Below, piece after piece: positions 52,501 through 64,000 of a DNA stretch of 64,000 bases (positions are counted from its first letter, which is position 1; every line of letters starts with the position of its first letter). The notes below the pieces were generated by a model that searched no databases, was not told the DNA's origin, and saw only the letters and a list, made by a program, of their open reading frames with translations. The position numbers and the translations under genes were made by a program. The DNA comes from Bacteroides sp. CAG:1060_57_27 (GTDB taxonomy: Bacteria > Bacteroidota > Bacteroidia > Bacteroidales > UBA932). Location: positions 1 to 64,000 of the forward strand of contig MNQT01000013.1 in assembly GCA_001915575.1 (NCBI GenBank). Direction: 5' to 3'.

Positions 52501-53379
52501 AACATCAATTCAAACAAGTGGACCACCGACAAGGAGACGAACGCCCTGATCCGCGACCTTATCAACAACTACTGCATAGCCCTCAAGACCGAGCAGGCGA
52601 TATGCAAGCGCGATATGGACAAGATCAAGGTTGGAGACGAACTGCCCAACGGAGTCATGCAGATAGCCAAGGTCTACATCGCCAAGAAGCGCAAGATCAC
52701 TGTCGGCGACAAAATGGCCGGACGCCACGGAAACAAGGGTATCGTCGCGAAGATCGTACGTCAGGAGGACATGCCCTTCCTTGAGGACGGCACACCCGTA
52801 GACATAGTGCTCAACCCTCTGGGAGTACCTTCGCGTATGAACCTCGGACAGATCTACGAGACCGTGCTCGGCTGGGCCGGCGCAAGGCTCGGACTCAAGT
52901 TCAGCACCCCTATCTTCGACGGTGCGAGCATCGGCGAGATCTGCGAGTACACCGACAAGGCAGGCGTTCCCCGCTTCGGCAAGACCCGTCTGCGCGACGG
53001 AGGCACCGGAGATTACTTCGACCAGCCTGCGACCGTCGGCGTCATCTACATGATCAAGCTCGGCCACATGGTCGACGACAAGATGCACGCGCGCTCGATC
53101 GGACCGTACTCCCTCATCACCCAGCAGCCTCTCGGAGGAAAGTCGCAGTTCGGAGGACAGAGGTTCGGAGAAATGGAGGTATGGGCCCTCGAAGCCTTCG
53201 GCGCGGCCAACGCCCTCCAGGAGATCCTCACCGTCAAGTCCGACGACGTAGTCGGCAGGGCCAAGACCTATGAGGCCATAGTGAAGGGTGACCCCATTCC
53301 TCCCGCAGGAATTCCGGAGTCGCTCAACGTGCTCCTCCACGAGCTCCGCGGACTCGGTCTCAAGATTACTTTGGAATAA
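49561..53379 (+). CDS. rpoB: RNA polymerase beta subunit
   Basis: Core catalytic subunit of RNA polymerase. 1,272 residues. The rifampicin-site region around residues 465-500 reads [22 protein letters not shown] in family order with the common sensitive-type residues at the usual resistance positions (seen as S, D, H and R). Other landmarks are [24 protein letters not shown] and, near the C terminus, [21 protein letters not shown]. Complete. It starts 37 bases after the terminator and is followed 20 bases later by rpoC. Confidence 0.99.
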   Translation: MSNKTINKRINFATSKILEYPDLLEVQLKSFKDFFQLETTPENRKNEGLYQVFQEIFPIEDTRNSYKLEFIDYFIDPPQYSIEECLDRGLTYNVPLKAKLRLSCTDSEHEGFETRVQDVYLGNIPYMTPAGTFVINGSERIIVSQLHRSPGVFFDQSMHANGTKLYSARIIPFKGSWIEFATDINNVMYAYIDRKKKLPVTTLLRAIGYNSDKDIIDIFDLADEVPVTRDGLDANKGRKLANNVLRTKFEDFIDEDTGEVTPVERIEILVKRGEILDDKNIDIILQSDEKTILLQKDEANSKEYAIIFNTLQKDPTNTEIEAVNYIYKQLRNSEPPDESTARDVIDKLFFSEKRYDLGNVGRYRLNKKLNLSIDPQTRVLTNTDIIEIIKYLIELINSKATVDDIDHLANRRVRTVGEQLANQFSVGLSRMARTIRERMNVRDSEQFNPIDLINAKTLASVINSFFGTSQLSQFMDQTNPLAEITHKRRLSALGPGGLSRERAGFEVRDVHYTHYGRLCPIESPEGPNIGLISSLCVYARIDDLGFIETPYRDVKDGKVDLSPEGCHYMSAEEEEDKLVSLANIRMDDEGNILEDRIQCRLEADFPVVTKEQVDYMDVAPNQMASVAASLIPFLEHDDAHRALMGANMMRQAVPLLQPESPIVGTGLEERACVDSRTQVVAERNGEVTYVDANEIRVIYERSEDETFVSFSPEETTYKLPIYRRTNQSTTITLKPIVRKGDKVVKGQVLTEGYATQNGELALGRNLKVAFMPWKGYNYEDAIVLSEEMVKWDVLTSVHVDEYLTEVRDTKRGMEELTSDIPNVSEDATKNLGEDGIVRIGAHIEPGDIMIGKITPKGERDPSPEEKLLKAIFGDKAGDVKDASLKANPSLSGTVIKTALYTKLGKDGKKSSSRAEQNTRLSMRQAEFDRKAEKLYSNFIQKLAVLTKNKKSAGITDLYGVEILEKDKKITSEVLKSIDYTNINSNKWTTDKETNALIRDLINNYCIALKTEQAICKRDMDKIKVGDELPNGVMQIAKVYIAKKRKITVGDKMAGRHGNKGIVAKIVRQEDMPFLEDGTPVDIVLNPLGVPSRMNLGQIYETVLGWAGARLGLKFSTPIFDGASIGEICEYTDKAGVPRFGKTRLRDGGTGDYFDQPATVGVIYMIKLGHMVDDKMHARSIGPYSLITQQPLGGKSQFGGQRFGEMEVWALEAFGAANALQEILTVKSDDVVGRAKTYEAIVKGDPIPPAGIPESLNVLLHELRGLGLKITLE

Positions 53380-53399
53380 TTGTTTGAACGAACAGCAAT

Positions 53400-57650
<4,251 letters not shown>

Positions 57651-57675
57651 CAGGCTCTTTCAGATACATTTCAAG

Positions 57676-57717
57676 GAAGGACAGGCTCCGGACAGGGCCC
57701 GTCCTTCTTTCTTTATT
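57676..57717 (+). terminator. Terminator after rpoC
   Basis: GAAGGAC (57676-57682) pairs with GTCCTTC (57701-57707), with inner G-C pairs, followed by TTTCTTTATT. Located 26 bases after the rpoC stop. It overlaps the -33 region of the next promoter. Confidence 0.75.
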
Positions 57718-57738
57718 CGCCAAAAATCTTTATTTTTG
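57708..57738 (+). promoter_or_regulatory. Promoter of the cysteine desulfidase-methionine cluster
   Basis: TTTC (57708-57711, one change from TTTG), 19 bases, TATTTTTG (57731-57738). The -7 box ends 6 bases before the ATG at 57745, so the mRNA should be nearly leaderless. The -33 box is inside the T-rich tail of the rpoC terminator. Confidence 0.6.
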
Positions 57739-57744
57739 AGGATT

Positions 57745-59058
57745 ATGATTTCAGAGACCGAACGCGAACAGATACTCGCCCTCATCAAGAGGGAGGTGGT
57801 GCCGGCCATAGGCTGTACGGAACCGATAGCCGTGGCGCTGTGCGTGGCAAAGGCTGCGGAGACTCTGGGACAGACTCCCGAAAGTGTCTCGGTACGGCTC
57901 AGCGCCAACATACTCAAGAACGCAATGGGCGTGGGAATCCCGGGGACCGGCATGACCGGACTTCCGATAGCTGTCGCGCTCGGTGCCCTGGCGGGGCGCT
58001 CCGAATACGGGCTGGAAGTGCTCAGGGACGTAGATGCGCAGGCCGTAGCCCGCGGCAGGCGCTACCTTGCGGAAGGCAGGGTCGGGATAGCCCTCAAGAA
58101 AGACGCCTGCGACAAGCTCTACATCGAGGTGGAGGCCCGCTGCGGAGAGCATGACGCGCTATGCGTCATATCCGGAAGCCATACGCATTTCGTAAGGATA
58201 GTCAGGGACGGAAGCGTCCTGCTGGACGAGACCCCGGGAGGTTCCGGCTGCGACGAGGGCGGGGATCTGGCCTGGCTGAACCTCGCGAAGGTATGGGAAT
58301 TCGCGATGCAGACCCCGCTTGACGAGCTCCGCTTCATACTCGAGGCGAAGAGGCTCAACAAGGCTGCGGCCGAGCGCTCGTTCGAAGGCAACTACGGGCA
58401 CCGCCTGGGCAAGATCCTGAAGAACAGCCTCGAGAGGCAGACCATGGGCGAGAACACGTTCACGCGCATACTTTCCTACACCTCGGCCGCCTGCGACGCG
58501 AGAATGGCAGGGACCCAGATTCCCGTGATGAGCAACTCGGGCTCCGGCAACCAGGGAATAGCGGCGACGCTCCCCGTGGTGGTCTATGCCGAAGAATGCG
58601 GCGCCGACGAGGAGCACACGATACGCGCCCTGACGCTCAGCCACCTGACCGCGATATACATAAAGCAGAGCCTCGGATGCCTGTCCGCCCTGTGCGGATG
58701 CGTGGTTGCGGCCACGGGCTCCAGCTGCGGCATAACCTACCTCATGGGAGGAGGATATGACGAGGTATGCAGCGCCGTCAAGAACATGATAGCGAACCTC
58801 ACGGGCATGATATGCGACGGAGCCAAGCCGAGCTGCGCGCTCAAGCTTTCGAGCGGAGTGTCGACGGCGGTGCTTTCGGCGATGATGGCCATGGAACACG
58901 AGTGCGTAAGTTCCGTGGAAGGCATCATCGACAGCGACGTGGACCAGTGCATACGGAACCTGACCACGATAGGCAGGGACGGCATGAACGAGACCGACCG
59001 CCTGATACTCGACATAATGACCCACAAACATTCAGACATAGACAAATGCAAAGCATGA
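57745..59058 (+). CDS. cyuA: L-cysteine desulfidase-like protein (CyuA/UPF0597, serine dehydratase alpha-like family)
   Basis: 437 residues of the family whose characterised members use an iron-sulfur cluster to split L-cysteine into pyruvate, ammonia and sulfide. Conserved Cys/Gly-rich motifs are seen: AIGCTEPIAVAL near residue 20, SGSGNQGIAATLPVV, QSLGCLSALCGCVVAATGSSCG (key Cys residues) and MICDGAKPSCALKLSSG. The ATG at 57745 is chosen because earlier in-frame starts fall in the -7 box. The stop overlaps the metY start (ATGA). A neighbour in the same family could act on L-serine instead. Cysteine is favoured by the sulfur-gene context. Confidence 0.8.
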   Translation: MISETEREQILALIKREVVPAIGCTEPIAVALCVAKAAETLGQTPESVSVRLSANILKNAMGVGIPGTGMTGLPIAVALGALAGRSEYGLEVLRDVDAQAVARGRRYLAEGRVGIALKKDACDKLYIEVEARCGEHDALCVISGSHTHFVRIVRDGSVLLDETPGGSGCDEGGDLAWLNLAKVWEFAMQTPLDELRFILEAKRLNKAAAERSFEGNYGHRLGKILKNSLERQTMGENTFTRILSYTSAACDARMAGTQIPVMSNSGSGNQGIAATLPVVVYAEECGADEEHTIRALTLSHLTAIYIKQSLGCLSALCGCVVAATGSSCGITYLMGGGYDEVCSAVKNMIANLTGMICDGAKPSCALKLSSGVSTAVLSAMMAMEHECVSSVEGIIDSDVDQCIRNLTTIGRDGMNETDRLILDIMTHKHSDIDKCKA

Positions 59059-60341
59059 AAGACAGGCAGATGCATCTTGAGACCATCGCCCTGCACGCAG
59101 GACAGGAGCAGGCGGATCCGGCGACGGATTCGCGCGCCGTCCCTATCTATCAGACGACTTCGTATGTGTTCGACAGCTGCAGCAACGCGGCCGACCGTTT
59201 CGCACTGCGCGCTCCCGGCAACATCTACGGGCGTATGACCAACTCCACCCAGGCCGTCCTGGAGCAGAGGGTGGCCGCACTCGAGGGAGGAAAGGCCGCA
59301 CTTGCACTGGCCTCCGGAGCGGCGGCGGTGACCTGTGCCCTCCAGAACGTCCTCCAGCAGGGAGACCATATAATCGCAGCAGACAACCTCTACGGGGGCA
59401 GTTTCAACCTCATCACGCACACCCTCGCCACCTGGGGCATAGACAACACCATACTGACGGTGAACGACACGGCCGCACTCGAGGCGGCCATACGCCCTGA
59501 CACCAAGGTGATATATGCCGAGACCTTCGGCAACCCCAATTCGGACGTCACCGACCTCGAGGCCATTGCAGAGGTCGCCCACCGGCACAACATAGTCTTC
59601 ATAGTCGACAACACCTTCGCTCCCCTGCTGATCCGTCCGCTGGAGCACGGCGCCGACATAGTCGTGCACTCCGCGACCAAGTTCATCGGAGGCCACGGCA
59701 CCTCGCTGGGCGGAATAATCGTGGACGGAGGCAGCTTCGACTGGAGCAGGGAGCCGGACAAATATCCCACGATAGCCCGTCCCGACCCCAACTACCACGG
59801 AGGCATATTCACGGAGATGACGCCTGACGCCCCGTTCGTACACCGCATCAGGGACGTCATACTGCGCGACACTGGAGCGGCCATAAGCCCCTTCAACGCA
59901 TGGCTGCTGCTGCAGGGTGTCGAGAGCCTGCCGCTCAGAATGGAAAGGCATGTGGAGAACGCCCTGAAGGTCGTGAAGTTCCTCGAAGGGCATCCCAAGG
60001 TGGCGAAGGTAAACCACCCCTCGCTCGCCAGCCATCCCGACCACGCCCTCTACGGGAAGTATTTCCCGAAAGGCGGCGGCTCGATATTCACCTTCGAGGT
60101 CAAAGGGACGCTCGAAGACACCTGGAAGTTCATCGACAGCCTGAAGCTGTTCTCGCTGCTCGCCAATGTCGCGGACATGAAGAGCCTCGTCATACACCCC
60201 TACACCACCACCCACTCCCAGATGACACCCGAGGAGCTGGAGCAGCAGCACATAACCCCCACGACAGTAAGGCTTTCGATAGGAGTGGAGCACATAGACG
60301 ACATTCTCGCAGACCTCTCGCAGGCGTTCGACAAGATATAG
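59055..60341 (+). CDS. metY: O-acetylhomoserine sulfhydrylase (PLP-dependent)
   Basis: Joins sulfide to O-acetylhomoserine to give homocysteine directly, without cystathionine. 428 residues of the Cys/Met-metabolism PLP family. Seen: TLALHAGQ-type start (ETIALHAGQEQADP), PIYQTTSYVF, NIYGRMTNSTQ, and the PLP lysine K209 in SATKFIGGHGTSLGG. The long insert SFDWSREPDKYPTIARPDPNYHG is typical of sulfhydrylases rather than cystathionine gamma-synthase. The ATG at 59055 overlaps the cysteine-desulfidase stop by 4 bp, so the two are translationally coupled. Confidence 0.92.
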   Translation: MKDRQMHLETIALHAGQEQADPATDSRAVPIYQTTSYVFDSCSNAADRFALRAPGNIYGRMTNSTQAVLEQRVAALEGGKAALALASGAAAVTCALQNVLQQGDHIIAADNLYGGSFNLITHTLATWGIDNTILTVNDTAALEAAIRPDTKVIYAETFGNPNSDVTDLEAIAEVAHRHNIVFIVDNTFAPLLIRPLEHGADIVVHSATKFIGGHGTSLGGIIVDGGSFDWSREPDKYPTIARPDPNYHGGIFTEMTPDAPFVHRIRDVILRDTGAAISPFNAWLLLQGVESLPLRMERHVENALKVVKFLEGHPKVAKVNHPSLASHPDHALYGKYFPKGGGSIFTFEVKGTLEDTWKFIDSLKLFSLLANVADMKSLVIHPYTTTHSQMTPEELEQQHITPTTVRLSIGVEHIDDILADLSQAFDKI

Positions 60342-60348
60342 GCAGCAG

Positions 60349-61284
60349 ATGAAAGTATCAGAAGTCCTCTCTACAAGCACCAAGGCATATCCGTCGCTGG
60401 AGATAGTCCCTCCGCAGACGGGAATCACGCGCACCGAACTGCTCGACAGCATACGGCCGTTCATGGAGTTCAGCCCCAGGTATATCAACGTAACCTGCCA
60501 CCGCGACGAGGTCGAATTCATTCCCAGGCCCGACGGAAGCTACTCAAGGCGCCTCGTCAGGCGCAGGGTCAGCGAGAGCGTGGTGTGCGCGGCCATACAG
60601 GCGGAGTTCAAGGTAGACGTGGTGCCGCACCTGATATGCGGCGGCTCCAACGCCGAGCAGATCGAGTTCCAGCTGCAGGACTTCAGGTTCATGGGCATGG
60701 ACAACATCCTGGCGCTGCGCGGCGACTGCATCAGCGGCGAGAAGCGCTTCACTCCCGAGGCAGGAGGCTACAGCCATGCCGACGAACTGGTAAGGGCGGT
60801 ACACCGCTTCGAAAGGGAGCACCTGAACGCCGAGAACTATTTCTGCATAGGCGTAGGGGCCTATCCCGAGAAGCACTTCGAGGCCCCCAACCTGGAATAC
60901 GACATAGAGATGCTCAGGCAGAAGGTCGATTCCGGAGCCGACTACATAGTCACGCAGATGTTCTTCGACAACACGGTGTTCTACCGCTTCGTGGACAGGT
61001 GCCGCGCGGCGGGAATCACCGTACCGATAATCCCGGGACTCAAGCCGCTGTCGACCTACAGACAGGTGCAGCTGCTTCCGGAGACCTTCTCGATAGACAT
61101 CCCGCAGGAACTCACCAAGGAAATGGAGGCATTCCGCGACGACCGGGACGCATGCTACCGCATAGGCCAGATATGGTGCGCCAGACAGTGCAGGGACCTT
61201 ATAGCCCACGGAGCGAAGGCCGTGCATTTCTACACCATGGGCAGGGCCGAAAATATCGTCGGGATACTCAGGGAGTGCTTTTAG
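60349..61284 (+). CDS. metF: 5,10-methylenetetrahydrofolate reductase
   Basis: Reduces methylene-THF to 5-methyl-THF, the methyl donor for MetH. 311 residues, TIM-barrel family: SLEIVPPQ near 17-24 (catalytic Glu), INVTCHRDE, NILALRGD, GVGAYPEKH, DYIVTQMFFDN and HFYTMGRAE. Complete, 7 bases after metY and 13 before metH. SHMT (glyA in this window) makes its substrate. Confidence 0.96.
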   Translation: MKVSEVLSTSTKAYPSLEIVPPQTGITRTELLDSIRPFMEFSPRYINVTCHRDEVEFIPRPDGSYSRRLVRRRVSESVVCAAIQAEFKVDVVPHLICGGSNAEQIEFQLQDFRFMGMDNILALRGDCISGEKRFTPEAGGYSHADELVRAVHRFEREHLNAENYFCIGVGAYPEKHFEAPNLEYDIEMLRQKVDSGADYIVTQMFFDNTVFYRFVDRCRAAGITVPIIPGLKPLSTYRQVQLLPETFSIDIPQELTKEMEAFRDDRDACYRIGQIWCARQCRDLIAHGAKAVHFYTMGRAENIVGILRECF

Positions 61285-61297
61285 GAAGATACATACG

Positions 61298-64000
61298 ATG
61301 ACAGGAGGCGATATAAGGCAGGAGCTCGGAAAGAGGATACTGATTCTGGACGGAGCCATGGGCACCATGCTCCAGAGACGCGGCCTGAGCGGGAACAGCG
61401 AGGAGTTCAACTTCACGAGGCCCGAGGTCATAGGCTCTATCCACAGGGCCTACATCGAGGCCGGAGCAGACATAATCGAGACAAACTCGTTCTCGGCCAA
61501 CCGCATCTCGCAGGCGGAATACGGCTGCGGCGACCGTGCATACGACATGGCGAGGGAAGCGGCGCGCATAGCCCGCGGCGCCGCCGACTCCGCAGGACGC
61601 ACGGTATGGGTGGCCGGAAGCGCAGGCCCCAGCTCGAAATCGCTCTCGCTCGCACAGGACCTGTCCGACCCGGCCTTCAGGGCCGTCAGCTTCGACGACA
61701 TGGCCGAAGCCTACGGAGAGCAGTTCAGAGGCCTGATTGACGGAGGCGCAGACCTCATACTTCTCGAGACCTGCTTCGACGCCCTCAACACCAAGGCCGC
61801 TATATATGCCCTCGAGACAATCTTCGCGCAGAACCCTTCCCTGCGCCGTCCGGTAATGATTTCCGCTTCGGCGAGCGACCGCAGCGGAAGGACGCTCACC
61901 GGGCAGACCATAGAAGCCTTCTACCGCTCGGTATGCCATGCAAGGCCCCTGTCGTTCGGGCTGAACTGCTCCCTCGGGGCGGAGGAGCTCGCACCGCTGA
62001 TAAGGGACGTGGCCAGCTGGGCCGAATGCGCCGTGAGCCTGCATCCCAACGCAGGACTGCCCAACGAACTGGGTTCCTACGACCAGAGCCCCGAGACCAT
62101 GGCCGGAGCACTTGCTGCGCTTGCCTCGGAGGGCGTGCTGAACATTGCGGGAGGCTGCTGCGGCACGACGCCGGAGCACATAGCGGCGATAGCGGAGGCG
62201 CTCGCGGGAGCTCCCTTCCGCCCTGCCGCGAAAAAGACGGACTGCCTGTATGTGAGCGGTCTGGAATCAGTCTGCATAGACAGGAAGATGAATTTCACGA
62301 ACGTGGGCGAAAGGGCCAATGTCGCCGGTTCGCGCAAGTTCGCAAGGCTCATAGCGTCAGGAGACTACGAGAAGGCCCTCGAAGTGGCCGCCTCGCAGAT
62401 AGAGGGAGGAGCCTCGGTAATAGACATAAGCATGGACGACGCCATGCTCGACCCGGCGGCCGAAATGGAGAAGTTCCTCCGATATGTCGCCAACGACCCC
62501 GCAGTGGCGAAGGCGGCCATAATGGTGGATTCCTCCGACTGGGCCGCGATACTTGCAGGGCTCAAGAACGCCCAGGGCCGGTGCATAGTGAACTCAATAT
62601 CGCTCAAGGAAGGCGAGGAGGCCTTCCTGCGCAAGGCCTCGGAACTGCGCAGGCTCGGAGCCGCGGTAGTCGTAATGGCCTTCGACGAGCAGGGGCAGGC
62701 CACGGACTACGGGCGCAAGATACAGATATGCGGCAGGGCCTACCGCCTGCTGTGTGAAAAGGCAGGATTCGCACCGGAAGAGATAATACTCGACCCGGGA
62801 GTACTCGCCGTAGGCACAGGCATACGCGAGCACTCCCACTACGGGACAGACTTCATCCGCGCCGTGAAATGGATAAAGGAGAACCTTCCCGGAGCGCTCA
62901 CATCGGGAGGCATATCCAACCTGTCCTTCGCGTTCAGGGGCAACAATCCCGTCCGCGAGGCCATGCACTCCGTATTCCTCTACCACGCCATAGGTGCCGG
63001 GCTGGACATGGGCATAGTCAATCCCGGGATGCTCCAGGTCTACGACGACATCGAGCCCGGGCTGCGCAAATGCGTCAGCGACGTCATACTGGACACCGAC
63101 GGACAGGCCACTGAAAGGCTGCTCGCAAAGGCGGCGCAGATACAGAAGCTCGCCCGGGAGGCGGAAGCCGGCGCGGCAGGCTCATCGGCAGACGGCAGCG
63201 CAGAGGCGGCCGGCGGGGATGCAGAAGACAAGGGAACTGCGGCGGACAGGCTCCGCAAGTCCCTCGTAAGAGGCTCGTCGCCGACCCTTGCCGAGGATGT
63301 CATGGAATGTCTCAAAGACCTGGGCGGCAGGGCCGTGGACGTGATAGAGGGGCCGCTGATGTCCGGAATGGAAAAGGTGGGGCAGCTGTTCGGCGAAGGA
63401 AAGATGTTCCTGCCGCAGGTGGTAAAGTCCGCGAAGACGATGCGCGACGCGGTAGCCGTCCTGGAGCCCTATATGAAAGGTGACCCTTCCGTCTCCGGGA
63501 CAAGACGCAGGCCTCTGATACTGCTGGCCACGGTCAAGGGCGACGTCCACGACATAGGAAAGAACATAGTAGGCATAGTCATGGGCTGCAACGGCTTCGA
63601 GGTCTGCGACCTGGGTGTCATGGTCCCGGTGGAACAGATACTCGACAGGGCGGCAGAGACCGGGGCGGACATAATAGGCGTCAGCGGACTCATCACCCCC
63701 TCGCTGCACCAGATGGAACAGCTGTGCCGCGAAATGGCTGCCAGAGGGCTCTCTACGCCGCTGCTGGTGGGAGGCGCTACCACCTCGGCCCTGCACACGG
63801 CCGTGAAGCTGGCTCCCCTGTACGACCATGTATTCTACGGCGCCGACGCCTCGGCCAGTGCCGTACTGGCGGGAAGGCTGATGTCGTCGAGGCAGGAATG
63901 CGAAGACGAGCAGCACGCCGCACAGGACAGGCTGCGCGCCCTCTACGCTGAATCCCGCGCCGGCAGGGCAGCCGCGGCGGCCGCTGCCCCGAGAGAGCCT
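61298..64000 (+). CDS. metH: Cobalamin-dependent methionine synthase, truncated at the right window edge
   Basis: Open frame of 901 codons to the window end without a stop. Module 1 binds homocysteine through zinc cysteines C224 (LNCSLG), C287 and C288 (GGCCGTTPEH), and begins with ILDGAMGTMLQ. Module 2 binds methyl-THF (NFTNVGERANVAGSRKF, SLKEGEEAF). Module 3 is the cobalamin cap and B12 domain with GDVHDIGKN (H751, the cobalt ligand). An Ala/Gly/Asp-rich insert of about 30 residues (about 622-653) separates modules 2 and 3. The reactivation domain would lie beyond the edge. It completes the metY-metF-metH route to methionine. Confidence 0.96.
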   Translation, partial: MTGGDIRQELGKRILILDGAMGTMLQRRGLSGNSEEFNFTRPEVIGSIHRAYIEAGADIIETNSFSANRISQAEYGCGDRAYDMAREAARIARGAADSAGRTVWVAGSAGPSSKSLSLAQDLSDPAFRAVSFDDMAEAYGEQFRGLIDGGADLILLETCFDALNTKAAIYALETIFAQNPSLRRPVMISASASDRSGRTLTGQTIEAFYRSVCHARPLSFGLNCSLGAEELAPLIRDVASWAECAVSLHPNAGLPNELGSYDQSPETMAGALAALASEGVLNIAGGCCGTTPEHIAAIAEALAGAPFRPAAKKTDCLYVSGLESVCIDRKMNFTNVGERANVAGSRKFARLIASGDYEKALEVAASQIEGGASVIDISMDDAMLDPAAEMEKFLRYVANDPAVAKAAIMVDSSDWAAILAGLKNAQGRCIVNSISLKEGEEAFLRKASELRRLGAAVVVMAFDEQGQATDYGRKIQICGRAYRLLCEKAGFAPEEIILDPGVLAVGTGIREHSHYGTDFIRAVKWIKENLPGALTSGGISNLSFAFRGNNPVREAMHSVFLYHAIGAGLDMGIVNPGMLQVYDDIEPGLRKCVSDVILDTDGQATERLLAKAAQIQKLAREAEAGAAGSSADGSAEAAGGDAEDKGTAADRLRKSLVRGSSPTLAEDVMECLKDLGGRAVDVIEGPLMSGMEKVGQLFGEGKMFLPQVVKSAKTMRDAVAVLEPYMKGDPSVSGTRRRPLILLATVKGDVHDIGKNIVGIVMGCNGFEVCDLGVMVPVEQILDRAAETGADIIGVSGLITPSLHQMEQLCREMAARGLSTPLLVGGATTSALHTAVKLAPLYDHVFYGADASASAVLAGRLMSSRQECEDEQHAAQDRLRALYAESRAGRAAAAAAAPREP

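Overview
The window comes from a member of the Bacteroidota, most likely the order Bacteroidales. The partial 16S rRNA 5' end on the left edge has the Bacteroidota-type start. Promoters follow the Bacteroidota pattern (TTTG, 19-21 bases, TAnnTTTG) rather than the E. coli -35/-10 pattern. The gene content (Bat aerotolerance-type operon, MoxR, PIN-PhoH, Bacteroidota-style ParC, tonB-exbBD, bacterial alpha-2-macroglobulin) agrees. Coding sequence is G+C-rich with abundant ATA (Ile) and AGG (Arg) codons, while intergenic stretches are AT-rich. I do not assign a genus.

Layout. 1-600: 5' end of a minus-strand rRNA operon with a long leader and three tandem promoters about 101 bp apart, preceded by the groL terminator. 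600-10370: groSL, a SpoU methyltransferase, glyA with a small membrane protein, ppdK, and phoH with a stand-alone PurL-like fragment. 10463-16854: folC translationally coupled to a very large alpha-2-macroglobulin-like protein. 16868-24971: a minus-strand moxR-DUF58-membrane protein-batA-batB-batC-batD/E operon in which BatD and BatE form one reading frame. 24996-32636: truA, then exbB-exbD-tonB-like, a pseudouridine synthase with a repetitive tail, era and parC. 32664-44601: recJ, lysS, a TlpA-like lipoprotein, a second SpoU methyltransferase, aroE and aroK (tail-to-tail overlapping), ssb, two MFS transporters and dxs.

44595-57717 is the central information-processing block: tRNA-Thr, tRNA-Tyr, tRNA-Gly, tRNA-Thr, tuf, tRNA-Trp, secE, nusG, rplKAJL, rpoBC. 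The order matches the E. coli thrU-tyrU-glyT-thrT-tufB-secE-nusG-rplKAJL-rpoBC region with an extra tRNA-Trp. Hairpins punctuate it, including a textbook terminator between rplL and rpoB. 57745-64000 (right edge) is a sulfur and one-carbon cluster: L-cysteine desulfidase-like protein, O-acetylhomoserine sulfhydrylase, MTHF reductase and cobalamin-dependent methionine synthase (cut by the window). Read together, it could move sulfide released from cysteine into homocysteine and then methionine.

No mobile element, CRISPR array or phage region is visible. Nearly all genes are core housekeeping genes, so the best leads are regulatory or architectural: the triplicated rRNA promoter and the signature it shares with the tRNA-tuf promoter, several near-leaderless starts, the cysteine-to-methionine cluster, the BatD-BatE fusion, the PurL-like fragment beside phoH, and the rplL-rpoB terminator.
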